64,000 bases of DNA from Lichenifustis flavocetrariae (GTDB taxonomy: Bacteria > Pseudomonadota > Alphaproteobacteria > Rhizobiales > Beijerinckiaceae): assembly GCF_026130545.1 (NCBI RefSeq), contig NZ_JAMOIM010000014.1, positions 102,186 to 166,185 of the forward strand, given 5' to 3'. The first letter of the stretch is position 1. Each line of letters opens with the position of its first letter. The notes beneath the pieces were generated by a model. It was given only the letters and a program-made list of their open reading frames with translations. It had not been told where the DNA came from and made no database searches. The position numbers were made by a program, and so were the translations under genes. Of this stretch, positions 25,179-33,837 are shown in pieces.

Positions 25179-28100
25179 ATGGCCCCTGCCACCAAGACCC
25201 TCGCGGCGAAGCCTCCCCAGGCCGTCGCCGCCCCGGCCCGCGCGGCGCTGACGGATGTCGCCCGCGCGACCGCCGCGTTGCGCAAGGGCGACCACCTCAC
25301 CCTCACCCATGTGCCGGACGGGTTCGACGCCTTCGTGGCGGCCGACCTCACCCGCGCTTTGGCCCGGCAAGGCGAGGACAAGCCGGTGGTGCTGGTGCAT
25401 GTGGCGCGCGAGGCGCAGCGTGCCGCGGCCTTCCGCGAGGCCTTCGCGTTCGCGGCACCCGATGTCGAGGTGCTGGATTTCCCGGCCTGGGATTGCCAGG
25501 CCTATGACCGCGTCTCGCCTTCCGCCACTATCGCGGCGCGGCGCATGACGGTTCTGTCGCGGCTCGCCCGATCCAAAAGCTCGCGCGAGCGGCCGCGCAT
25601 CCTCTCAACCACGGTCGCGGCGCTGGTGCAGCGCGTGCCGCCGAAAAGCGCCGTCGCCAAGGACAGTTTTTCCGCCGTGCCGGGCAATTCGGTCTCGACC
25701 GACGAATTGACGGCCTGGCTCGAGACCAATGGCTTTTCACGCTCCGGCACGGTGCGGGACACGGGCGATTATGCGGTGCGGGGCGGCATCGTCGACCTCT
25801 ACGCACCCGGCATGGTGGCGCCGGTGCGGCTCGACTTCTTCGGCCATACGCTGGAATCGATCCGCGCCTTCGATCCGGAAACCCAGCGCACCACGGGGCA
25901 GCTGCGCGCGCTCGACCTCGTGCCGATGAGCGAGGTGCAGCTCACCACCGACACGATCCGCCGCTTCCGCCAGGCCTATGTGGCCGAGTTCGGGGCCCAG
26001 ACACGCGGCGACCAGCTCTACGAGGCGATCAGCGAAGGTCGCCGCCACCCCGGCATGGAACATTGGCTGCCCTTGTTCCACGGCGAGCTCGACACGCTGT
26101 TCGATTATCTGGGCGAAGCGCCTGTGCTGCTCGACCCGATGGCGCGCGACGCCGCGACCGAGCGCTTCGCGATCATCAAGGACCATTACGAGAACCGCAA
26201 GACCGCCACGAATTTCAAGGGCGACGGCAGCCTCTACAAGCCCCTGGCGCCCGACAAACTCTATATGACGGCGGAGGATTTCGCCGACACGCTTGAGCTT
26301 ATCCCGGTCGCGCAGGTCACGCCCTTCGATGTCGCGGCCAAGACCGCGATCGACTGCGGCGGCAAACCGGGGCGCGATTTCGCGGCGGAGCGGGCCGATG
26401 AGAGCGCCAATGTCTTCAACGCCGCCGTCGCGCATATCCAGACGCTGCAGAAGGACGGCCGCCGCGTGCTGGTCGCCGGCTGGACCGACGGCTCACGCGA
26501 CCGTCTGAAGGGCGTGTTGAACGAGCACGGTCTGAAATGGATCGAGCTCGTCTCCTCGCTGACGCAGGCGTTCGGCACCAAGCAGCAGCATGTCGCCATG
26601 GGCGTCATGGCATTGGAGCATGGCTTCGAGGCCGGCGACCTCGTGGTGATCGGCGAGCAGGACCTGCTCGGCGACCGCCTCTTGCGCAACCGCAAGAAGG
26701 CGCGCCGGGCACAGGACTTTTTGCAGGAGGTCGGCTCGCTGTCGGCCGGCGACATCGTCGTGCATGTCGATCACGGCATCGGCCGTTTCATCGGGTTGCA
26801 GCAGATCAAGGTCGGCGAGGCGCCGCACGATTGCCTGGAAATCCACTACGCCGAGAACGCCAAACTCTACCTGCCGGTCGAAAACCTGGAACTCCTGTCG
26901 CGCTACGGCTCGGAAGACATGGAGGTCGTGCTCGACCGCTTGGGCGGCGCCGGCTGGCAGAACCGCAAGGCGCGGATGAAGAACCGCATCCGCGAGATCG
27001 CCCACGGGCTGATCGCGATTGCGGCCGAGCGCGCCACCAAGGCGGCCGAGAAATACGTACCGCCGCTCGGCTCCTACGACGAATTCTGCGCCCGCTTCCC
27101 GTATGACGAGACGGAGGATCAGGCGAATTCGATCGAGGCGGTGCTGAAGGACCTCGAATCCGGCCACCCGATGGACCGGCTCATCTGCGGCGACGTCGGT
27201 TTCGGCAAGACCGAGGTGGCGCTGCGCGCCGCCTTCGCGGCGGCCATCAACGGTGCCCAGGTGGCCGTGGTGGTGCCCACCACGCTGCTGGCCCGCCAGC
27301 ATTACAGGACCTTCGCGACCCGCTTCGCCGGCCTGCCCATCAATGTGGCGCAGATCTCCCGCATGGTGACGGCCGCCGACCAGAGACAGGCCCGCGCCGG
27401 CATCGCGGATGGCACGGTCGACATCGTGGTCGGCACCCATGCGGTGCTGGGCAAGGGCGTCACCTTCAAGGACCTCGGCCTCGTCATCATCGACGAAGAG
27501 CAGCATTTCGGCGTCGCCCACAAGGAGCGCCTGAAGGAGTTGCGCGCGGCCGTGCATGTGCTGACGCTGTCCGCCACCCCCATCCCCCGCACCCTGCAAC
27601 TCGCCATGACGGGCGTGCGCGACCTCTCGATCATCGCGACGCCGCCGGTCGACAGGCTCGCCGTGCGGACCTCCATCTTCCCGTTCGACGAGATGCTGGT
27701 GCGCGAGGCTTTGCTGCGCGAACGCTATCGCGGTGGCCAGAGCTTCTTCGTCTGCCCGCGCATCGAGGATCTGGAGGAGGCGGCGAGCTTCCTGCGCCAA
27801 CAGGTGCCCGAGTGCAAGTTCATCATGGCGCATGGCCAGATGGCCGCGACCGAGCTGGAAGAGCGCATGTCGCACTTCTACGAGGGGCAATATGACGTGC
27901 TGCTCGCGACCGCCATCGTCGAATCCGGCCTCGACATCCCGCGTGCCAACACGCTCGTGGTGTGGCGGGCCGACATGTTCGGCCTGGGCGCGCTCTACCA
28001 GTTGCGCGGCCGCGTCGGCCGCTCGAAGACGCGCGCCTATGCGCTCTTCACCATTCCGGCCAACAAGCCGCCGACCCCGCAGGCCGAGAAACGCCTCAAG

Positions 28101-28757
28101 GTGCTGCAACAGCTCGACACGTTGGGCGCCGGCTTCGAGCTCGCGAGCCACGACCTCGACCAGCGTGGCGCCGGCAACCTGCTCGGCGACGAGCAGAGCG
28201 GCCACATCAAGGAGGTCGGGTTCGAACTCTACCAGCAGATGCTGCGCGATGCGATCGACGCCCTGAAGGCGGGCGGCACCGAGATCGCCCAGGAGGCCTG
28301 GTCGCCTTCCATCACGGTTGGGGTGCCGGTGACGATGCCGGAAGACTACGTCCCCGACCTGACGCTGCGCCTCAGCCTCTACCGCCGCCTCTCGACCCTC
28401 GACACCGACGAGGAGATCGAGAGTTTCGGGGCCGAACTGATCGACCGGTTCGGCGAGATGCCCGACGAGGTGCGGCTGCTTCTCAAGCTCGTGCGCGTCA
28501 AGGCGCTCTGCCGCCGCGCCAACGTCGAGAAGGTCGACGCCGGCCCCAAGGGCGTCATCATCGGCTTCCGCGACAATTCCTTCGCGAACCCGGCTGGTCT
28601 GGTGAAGATGGTGCAGGGAGAAGGGCCCAGGGCCAAGGTTCGACCCGACATGCGCATCGCGTTCCTGCGGGAGTTCGACAAGCCGGCGGAACGGCTGGAG
28701 GGGACGCGGGAGATTTTGGAGGCGCTGGTGAAGATCGCGGAGAAGAAGGCGGCGTAG
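25179..28757 (+). CDS. mfd: Transcription-repair coupling factor Mfd
   Basis: A complete 1192-residue Mfd. The N-terminal third is the UvrB-like damage-recognition module (about 40-370). The RNA-polymerase-interacting CarD-like domain (about 512-575) contains GDIVVHVDHGIGRFIGLQQI. The RecG-like translocase motor has CGDVGFGKTEVALRA (near 669), VIIDEEQHFGVAHKERLK (near 770), TLSATPIPRTLQLA and YQLRGRVGRSKTRAYALF. The C-terminal TRCF domain (about 1040-1150) carries YVPDLTLRLSLYRRLSTL. Mfd removes stalled RNA polymerase and recruits UvrA. Start and length agree with the family; it is slightly long at the N-terminus. Confidence 0.97.
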   Translation: MAPATKTLAAKPPQAVAAPARAALTDVARATAALRKGDHLTLTHVPDGFDAFVAADLTRALARQGEDKPVVLVHVAREAQRAAAFREAFAFAAPDVEVLDFPAWDCQAYDRVSPSATIAARRMTVLSRLARSKSSRERPRILSTTVAALVQRVPPKSAVAKDSFSAVPGNSVSTDELTAWLETNGFSRSGTVRDTGDYAVRGGIVDLYAPGMVAPVRLDFFGHTLESIRAFDPETQRTTGQLRALDLVPMSEVQLTTDTIRRFRQAYVAEFGAQTRGDQLYEAISEGRRHPGMEHWLPLFHGELDTLFDYLGEAPVLLDPMARDAATERFAIIKDHYENRKTATNFKGDGSLYKPLAPDKLYMTAEDFADTLELIPVAQVTPFDVAAKTAIDCGGKPGRDFAAERADESANVFNAAVAHIQTLQKDGRRVLVAGWTDGSRDRLKGVLNEHGLKWIELVSSLTQAFGTKQQHVAMGVMALEHGFEAGDLVVIGEQDLLGDRLLRNRKKARRAQDFLQEVGSLSAGDIVVHVDHGIGRFIGLQQIKVGEAPHDCLEIHYAENAKLYLPVENLELLSRYGSEDMEVVLDRLGGAGWQNRKARMKNRIREIAHGLIAIAAERATKAAEKYVPPLGSYDEFCARFPYDETEDQANSIEAVLKDLESGHPMDRLICGDVGFGKTEVALRAAFAAAINGAQVAVVVPTTLLARQHYRTFATRFAGLPINVAQISRMVTAADQRQARAGIADGTVDIVVGTHAVLGKGVTFKDLGLVIIDEEQHFGVAHKERLKELRAAVHVLTLSATPIPRTLQLAMTGVRDLSIIATPPVDRLAVRTSIFPFDEMLVREALLRERYRGGQSFFVCPRIEDLEEAASFLRQQVPECKFIMAHGQMAATELEERMSHFYEGQYDVLLATAIVESGLDIPRANTLVVWRADMFGLGALYQLRGRVGRSKTRAYALFTIPANKPPTPQAEKRLKVLQQLDTLGAGFELASHDLDQRGAGNLLGDEQSGHIKEVGFELYQQMLRDAIDALKAGGTEIAQEAWSPSITVGVPVTMPEDYVPDLTLRLSLYRRLSTLDTDEEIESFGAELIDRFGEMPDEVRLLLKLVRVKALCRRANVEKVDAGPKGVIIGFRDNSFANPAGLVKMVQGEGPRAKVRPDMRIAFLREFDKPAERLEGTREILEALVKIAEKKAA

Positions 28758-29443
28758 AGGCGGCGGCCGTTCCGCAAAGATGAGACGGGGCAACGAGGTG
28801 CCGAGGCCTGCGCCTCGGATGTTCTCGAAAGCGGCTATCGCCTGGCGAGCCGCGTGGTCTTGGTGATGGCGACGGTCTCGACGCTGACACGAGTCAGGCC
28901 GTCCGGGGCGAGTGGCGGAAGTATTTGAAATCTCGATGCTCACGCGGCTTGGACGCGAAAGATCGGCTACGAGACTTGATGCTGATCTGAATCACCTTCT
29001 GGCTGTCTCGATTGCTGCACGTGCAGCAGCTTTTGAAGGCGCCCTTCGGCATCGCGACGAAAGGCACTACGCGCGGGGCAATCGATCGGTGACCGCTCAC
29101 CTGACCTCGATGCAGCCGCCCGAGGTCATCAATTGTGAGTGCAATCCGGCCCCATTTGGCGACAATCCCGCCGATCATCGGTAACGGGCCCGACTTCGGC
29201 GGCCGGGCTTTCGCTTACGCGCCGGACGAAAGCCTGCTCGCCCTGACCTCTCCCGGGCACCGATTGCACGTCGTCGAGATCGACAGCGCGGTGTCGCGGC
29301 GTCAGAAGTGCCGTTATCCGTGCTATTTGACGGAGCCGTTTCCCGCCTGTCACGATGACGCCCGATCCGGCGGATGACGCGCCGGCCCACGAGGGACTAC
29401 GGCATGGTCTGCTCTCCGGATCACGTCGCCTCGACCGCCGTGT
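28758..29443. other. Intergenic stretch without a recognised gene
   Basis: About 690 bases downstream of mfd. Several short frames on both strands (for example 28894-29178 on minus and 29135-29377 on plus) overlap each other and show no family pattern. A perfect 14-base palindrome GCTGCACGTGCAGC lies near 29017-29030. The stretch looks like decayed DNA; I assign no function. Confidence 0.4.
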
Positions 29444-29752
29444 TCAGATGAAGCGGGGGATCGGCCCATCCTGCGGGGTCGTGTCTGTCCCGAGGTCGAT
29501 GAAGACTTCGTCCACGTAGCACCAGCCCCATCCTTCGGGCGGATCGTAACCCTCCATGGTGGGGTGGGCGGTCGCGCGGAAATGGCGGGTCGCATGGCGA
29601 TGCGGAGACTCGTCGCAACAGCCGACATGACCGCAGGTGCGGCAAAGCCGCAAGTGAACCCAGGCGCTGCCGATGCGCAGGCATTCCTCGCAGCCGCGCG
29701 CGCTCGGACGCACGGTGTGGATCTGGTCGAGATGGGAGCACGTCTTGGTCAT
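29444..29752 (-). CDS. UBP-type zinc finger domain protein
   Basis: A 102-residue protein consisting of one ZnF-UBP domain. The ligand pattern is clear: CSHLDQI, GCEECLRIG, HLRLCRTCGHVGCCDESPHRHATRH. The C-terminal part (EGYDPPEGWGWCYVDEVFID) is typical of bacterial single-domain versions, which are widespread in alphaproteobacteria beside reductases and stress genes. Their role is unknown; the domain in eukaryotes binds ubiquitin C-termini, which bacteria lack. AAAGGCGG precedes the start at 29752. It is divergent from a broken efflux-adaptor fragment and the hsp20-lon operon. Confidence 0.85.
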   Translation of the reverse strand: MTKTCSHLDQIHTVRPSARGCEECLRIGSAWVHLRLCRTCGHVGCCDESPHRHATRHFRATAHPTMEGYDPPEGWGWCYVDEVFIDLGTDTTPQDGPIPRFI

Positions 29753-30011
29753 GGGTACCGCCTTTCTAAAGAACCGGCGACACTGGGCGGCCGTCAAGCC
29801 CATCTTCACTTGGGTTCTGCTTGCCCGCTGCATCCCCGTCCGTATTGCCATGGATGAGCGGCCGGACGGGCTCCATCTCGCGGCAGGAATGACCGCGACG
29901 ATCCATCTTGTCGCCCAGGACGAACGAGGCAAGCAATTTCCCTCGCAATTGGCTCTCCTCATGGCGTTGAACATCGTCGGCCTCACGATCGTGTGCGAAG
30001 CCGAGACTTGA
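29751..30011 (+). pseudogene. C-terminal remnant of a HlyD/EmrA-type membrane fusion protein
   Basis: The frame contains AAVKPIFTWVLLARCIPVRI, then ERPDGLHLAAGMTATI. This matches the end of efflux adaptor proteins of the AaeA/EmrA type, where the usual form is FxWVRLAQRIPVRI followed by PxGVxLVAGMTATV. Nothing of the N-terminal two thirds (biotinyl-lipoyl and hairpin domains) is present upstream, and about 25 unrelated residues follow. It is a decayed fragment. Its 3' end contains the likely promoter of hsp20-lon. Confidence 0.55.
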
Positions 30012-30038
30012 CCTTCCCGTTTCACCATCACGATATTG
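30007..30038 (+). promoter_or_regulatory. Putative heat-shock (RpoH-type) promoter of hsp20-lon
   Basis: CTTGAC (30007-30012), an 18-base spacer and CGATAT (30031-30036) fit the alphaproteobacterial RpoH consensus CTTG-N17/18-CYTATNT reasonably well. It lies about 90 bases before the hsp20 start. The -35 CTTG is exact; the -10 is imperfect. Confidence 0.5.
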
Positions 30039-30127
30039 AAGAAAAGGGCTCCCGCTCGATGAAGACGTTGAGCCGACCTCGCTGCCGCAGGCGAGCATGA
30101 CTGTTCACAATGAGACTTGAGGTTAGC

Positions 30128-30532
30128 ATGGCGCAGGTTCCTCAGGATTGGATGTGGTCGGAGGCCATCGCGGTGTTGGCGCGGGCCGACCGCCTGCACG
30201 ACCAGTTCTTCCGGCCACGGACTACGGCGCGGCGACCCGCGTGGGAGCCGCCAGTCGACGTGATCGAGACCGACAGCCAGGTCCTCATCCTGATCGCTCT
30301 TCCTGGTGTCGCACCCGATCAAGTCGAGGCCGTTCTCGAAGAAGGGTGCCTCGTCGTCTCTGGACGCAGGGTGCTGCCCCGCGAGTTGCTGACTGCTGTG
30401 ATTCACCGCCTGGAGCTGCCGCAGGGCCGCTTCGAGCGTCGCATCCCTGTGCCGCCCGGCCGCTACGACACGGTCGAGAGTGCGGCCCGGGACGGCTGCC
30501 TGGTGATCAGCCTGCACAAGGCCGCCCGATGA
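30128..30532 (+). CDS. Small heat-shock protein, Hsp20/alpha-crystallin family
   Basis: A 134-residue Hsp20. After a short N-terminal arm with MAQVPQDWMWSEAIAVLARA, the alpha-crystallin domain starts at WEPPVDVIETDSQVLILIAL and includes PGVAPDQVEAVLEEGCLVVS. The C-terminal part has FERRIPVPPGRYDTVESAA and GCLVISLHKA; the classical IxI tail is missing. It holds unfolding proteins for refolding or degradation. GAGG lies 5 bases before the ATG at 30128. Its stop overlaps the lon start (ATGA), so chaperone and protease are made together. Confidence 0.88.
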   Translation: MAQVPQDWMWSEAIAVLARADRLHDQFFRPRTTARRPAWEPPVDVIETDSQVLILIALPGVAPDQVEAVLEEGCLVVSGRRVLPRELLTAVIHRLELPQGRFERRIPVPPGRYDTVESAARDGCLVISLHKAAR

Positions 30533-32943
30533 TGCGCTCTCTCTCCCTGCTGCGCGCGCCCGACGGCGCAGGTTCGAGCTCGTCCGAGCTTCCTCTCAAC
30601 AGCCTTCCCGAGGATGCGCTGATCATCGTGCCGATCCGCAACACGGTGATCTTTCCAGGTACGGTGTTTCCCGTATCGCTTGGGCGAGAGCGGTCCGTGG
30701 CGGCCGCGCAGGCCGCCGTGCGGGCCGAAAAACCCATCGGCCTCCTGATGCAGCGCAACGCCGAGGACGAGGAGCCGGCGGCGATCGACCTCCACCGTAT
30801 CGGGACGCTGTGCAACGTGCTGCGCTACCTCAGTGCGCCGGATGGAACCCAGCATGTGGTGCTGCAAGGAGTGCAGCGCTTCCAAGTCGCCGACTATCTT
30901 CGCGAGCGCCCCTTCTTGGCCGCCAAGGTGCTGCGGATCGAGGAGGTCGACCAGACGGGACCGGCCATCGAGGCGACGCGACTGAACCTGCAGCGGCTGG
31001 CGATCGAGACCCTGCAGTTGCTGCCCCAGGTGCCCGCCGACCTCGTCCAGGCCGTCCAGAGCACACAATCCCCGAGTGTGCTGCCGGATCTCGTCGCCGC
31101 CTATCTGGACATCACGCCCGACCAGAAACAGGAACTGCTCGAGACTGCCAACCAGATGAGCCGCATGGAAAAGGTGACGGCCCTCCTGGCTCATCGCATC
31201 GAGGTGTTACGCATCACCAACGAGATCGGCCGTCAGACCAAGCAGACATTCGACGAACGCCAGCGCGAGGCCGTGTTGCGCGAGCAGATGGCCGCGATTC
31301 AACGACAACTCGGCGAAGGCGAAAATCAAGGCAAGGCGGCCGAGGTCGCGGAGCTTGCGGCCAAGATCGATGCGGCCGGGATGCCGGCCGATACGGAAGC
31401 GGTCGCGCGCAAGGAACTCCGCCGCTACGAGCGCAGCCCCGAGGCGTCGCCGGAGACCGGCATGTTGCGCAACCATCTCGACTGGCTGGTCGACCTTCCC
31501 TGGCGCCTGCCCGAGTCGAAGCCGATCGACATCACCGCTGCGCGACAGATTTTGGATGCCGAGCATTTCGGACTCACGAAGATCAAGCAACGCATCGTGG
31601 AATACCTTGCGGTGCGCAAGCTCGCCCCGAACGGGAAGGCGCCGATCCTGTGCTTTGTCGGGCCGCCCGGTGTGGGAAAGACCTCGCTCGGGCAGTCCAT
31701 TGCCCGGGCACTCGGTCGGCCTTTCGTTCGGGTAAGCCTTGGTGGCGTGCACGACGAGGCCGAGATCCGCGGGCATCGTTCGACCTATATCGGGGCCCTG
31801 CCGGGCAACATCATCCAGGGTCTGCGCAAGGCGGGCGCGCGCAACTGCGTCATGATGCTGGACGAAATCGACAAGATGGGCCGTGGCGTGCAGGGCGATC
31901 CCTCGGCCGCGATGCTGGAGGTGCTCGACCCGGAACAGAACAGCACGTTCCGGGACAATTACCTCGGCGTGCCCTTCGACCTGTCGCGCGTCCTCTTCAT
32001 CTCGACCGCCAACATGCTCGACACGATTCCGGGTCCTTTGCGCGACCGCATGGAGGTGATTTCACTCCCCGGCTACACGCTCGAGGAGAAGTTCCAGATC
32101 GCCAGGCGTTACCTCGTCCCGCGACAGATCGAGGCGAACGGGCTCGCGGCCGATCAGGTGACGATCGAGGACGCCGTCCTTCGGGGAATCATCGCCGGTT
32201 ATACACGCGAAGCCGGGGTGCGCAGCCTGGAGCGCGAGATCGGCCGGATGCTGCGCAATGCCGCGGTGCGTATAGCCGAAGGGTCGGTCGGCCGGGTGGT
32301 ACTCACGTCGGACGATCTGACCTCGATCTTGGGTGGCCCGGTCTTCGAGAACGAGGTCGCGGTCCGCACGAGCGTGCCAGGCGTCGCGACCGGGCTCGCG
32401 TGGACGCCGGTGGGCGGCGAAATCCTCTTCATCGAGGCGACCCGCAACCCCGGCAAGGGCGGCCTGATGGTGACCGGTCAACTCGGCGATGTGATGCGGG
32501 AGAGCGTGCACGCGGCGCTGAGCCTTCTCAAGAACCGGGCCGCCTCGCTCGGCATCGAGGCGAATTGGTTTGAGCGCAACGACATCCATGTCCATGTGCC
32601 GGCAGGCGCCACCCCCAAGGACGGCCCGAGTGCAGGCGTCGCAATGTTCACGGCTCTCGCCTCGCTCGCCACAGGCCGCTCGGTGCGTCCGGACACGGCG
32701 ATGACGGGTGAGATCACCTTGCGCGGACTCGTGTTGCCCGTCGGCGGCATCAAGGAGAAGGTCGTCGGCGCGGCGGCGGCCGGGATTACGCGGGTCATGT
32801 TGCCGGCCCGCAACCGGCGTGATTTCGATGAGATTCCCGAGGATGCGCGCGACAAGCTGGAATTCGTCTGGCTGGACCGCGTTGATCAGGCCATCGAGGC
32901 TGCTCTGCAGGAGCCGGTCAAAGAGGCGGCAGCCGCGGAATAG
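30529..32943 (+). CDS. lon: ATP-dependent endopeptidase Lon
   Basis: An 804-residue LonA-type protease with all domains: the N-terminal substrate domain opening LIIVPIRNTVIFPGTVFPVS, the AAA+ domain with CFVGPPGVGKTSLG (near 375) and Walker B NCVMMLDEIDKM, sensor residues in STANMLDTIPGPLRDRMEVI, and a C-terminal Ser-Lys protease domain with KDGPSAGVAMFTA (Ser near 700) and GGIKEKVVGAAAAG (Lys near 744). It degrades misfolded and regulatory proteins. It starts inside the hsp20 stop codon. This is not the usual clpX-lon-hupB locus, so it is probably a second, accessory Lon. Confidence 0.95.
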   Translation: MMRSLSLLRAPDGAGSSSSELPLNSLPEDALIIVPIRNTVIFPGTVFPVSLGRERSVAAAQAAVRAEKPIGLLMQRNAEDEEPAAIDLHRIGTLCNVLRYLSAPDGTQHVVLQGVQRFQVADYLRERPFLAAKVLRIEEVDQTGPAIEATRLNLQRLAIETLQLLPQVPADLVQAVQSTQSPSVLPDLVAAYLDITPDQKQELLETANQMSRMEKVTALLAHRIEVLRITNEIGRQTKQTFDERQREAVLREQMAAIQRQLGEGENQGKAAEVAELAAKIDAAGMPADTEAVARKELRRYERSPEASPETGMLRNHLDWLVDLPWRLPESKPIDITAARQILDAEHFGLTKIKQRIVEYLAVRKLAPNGKAPILCFVGPPGVGKTSLGQSIARALGRPFVRVSLGGVHDEAEIRGHRSTYIGALPGNIIQGLRKAGARNCVMMLDEIDKMGRGVQGDPSAAMLEVLDPEQNSTFRDNYLGVPFDLSRVLFISTANMLDTIPGPLRDRMEVISLPGYTLEEKFQIARRYLVPRQIEANGLAADQVTIEDAVLRGIIAGYTREAGVRSLEREIGRMLRNAAVRIAEGSVGRVVLTSDDLTSILGGPVFENEVAVRTSVPGVATGLAWTPVGGEILFIEATRNPGKGGLMVTGQLGDVMRESVHAALSLLKNRAASLGIEANWFERNDIHVHVPAGATPKDGPSAGVAMFTALASLATGRSVRPDTAMTGEITLRGLVLPVGGIKEKVVGAAAAGITRVMLPARNRRDFDEIPEDARDKLEFVWLDRVDQAIEAALQEPVKEAAAAE

Positions 32944-33169
32944 CGTTTCGGTCGCGGAGTCGTCGTTCTCAGAAAGTGGCGGCGGCTACCGCAGGCGCTG
33001 ATGAGAGGCTCGCCAACGGCGCAGACCTCCTCTCGGATGTCTCCTATGGTCCTTGGCTGACATTGGTTCAGTTGCCCGCCACCGCCGATCCAGTTCACAT
33101 CAGCGGTGCTTTGTCGTCTAGACGCGCCAAGCGACCGTGGATGGACGCAGCGGTCAAGCCGTCGTTCGT

Positions 33170-33508
33170 TTATTTGGAGTGAATGATGCTCAGCACCGCC
33201 CCATTCCGTTGACAGAGGAGTATTTGGGCCGTCCCACCGACTAAAGCGGTAGGCAAGGTGCCGTTCACTGTCCAGATACCGCCCGAAAGGCTTGCTCGCA
33301 AAGGCATCTCGCGGCTGATCATGTCCTCTCCATAGATCGGCGTGAGGTAAGTCAGCGCCACGGCCACCGCGATTTTCTCATTTCCGATAATGCCACGCTT
33401 GAGTTGGACCAGATCGACGTTGGAGGCACAGCGTGTATCATCTGCGAGGGCGACACCGGCGATGCTCATGACTCCAATGAATATCATTGCCGGCAGCCAA
33501 TGGTGCAT
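33170..33508 (-). CDS. YbbC/YhhH-like NTF2-fold secreted protein
   Basis: A 112-residue protein with a signal peptide (MHHWLPAMIFIGVMSIAGVA then LADD) and a small domain. The stretches GIIGNEKIAVAVALTYLTPI, YGEDMISREMPLRASLSGG, WTVNGTLPTALVGGTAQILL and GAVLSIIHSK follow the YbbC/YhhH (NTF2-fold) pattern, in which GGxAxxxIxKxDGxILxxxH is conserved. Some family members are immunity proteins next to Rhs toxins; no toxin is near here. The ATG at 33508 is chosen because the signal peptide begins there. Confidence 0.65.
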   Translation of the reverse strand: MHHWLPAMIFIGVMSIAGVALADDTRCASNVDLVQLKRGIIGNEKIAVAVALTYLTPIYGEDMISREMPLRASLSGGIWTVNGTLPTALVGGTAQILLCQRNGAVLSIIHSK

Positions 33509-33837
33509 CTCATTATCCTGTCCGGTTTCGGCTGGTGGGTAGAGGGTGAAGGAAGAGTCCGGTTCGGAAATCCCGTCACGTTGCCGGTGAGAGGTGGCCG
33601 AGAAAGGCCGATATCCCCAGCGTGACGACCCCCAGCCCAACGCTCCGTCAAAAGCGTCGCGTCCTGTGTGCCCTCGGTGGTGGTTCCCGCGATCCACGGT
33701 TCCTGCATCTTTTGGCATGAGACCGGCTCGGGTGACACTCTGTTCACCCGTCGGAGCCCTACCCATAATCCGACGCAGGCCCGTTCGTGCCAAGAACCGC
33801 CTAGGCCGGTCTATCCCCTTCAACTTCGGAGAAGCCC
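33509..33837. other. Intergenic region upstream of poxB
   Basis: About 330 bases between the divergent NTF2-fold gene and poxB. Open frames here are extensions of neighbouring genes or shadows. It presumably contains both promoters. No clear operator was found. Confidence 0.4.

Noticed and set aside
26493..28943. An open minus-strand frame of 816 codons
   Set aside because: It runs antisense to mfd, whose motifs are complete; the frame is a by-product of GC-rich codons and has His/Arg-rich unnatural composition.
28758..29443. Possible small genes on both strands downstream of mfd
   Set aside because: Frames overlap each other, lack ribosome sites and show no recognisable domain.
30810..32573. 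An open plus-strand frame of 587 codons
   Set aside because: Alternative frame inside lon with no family pattern.
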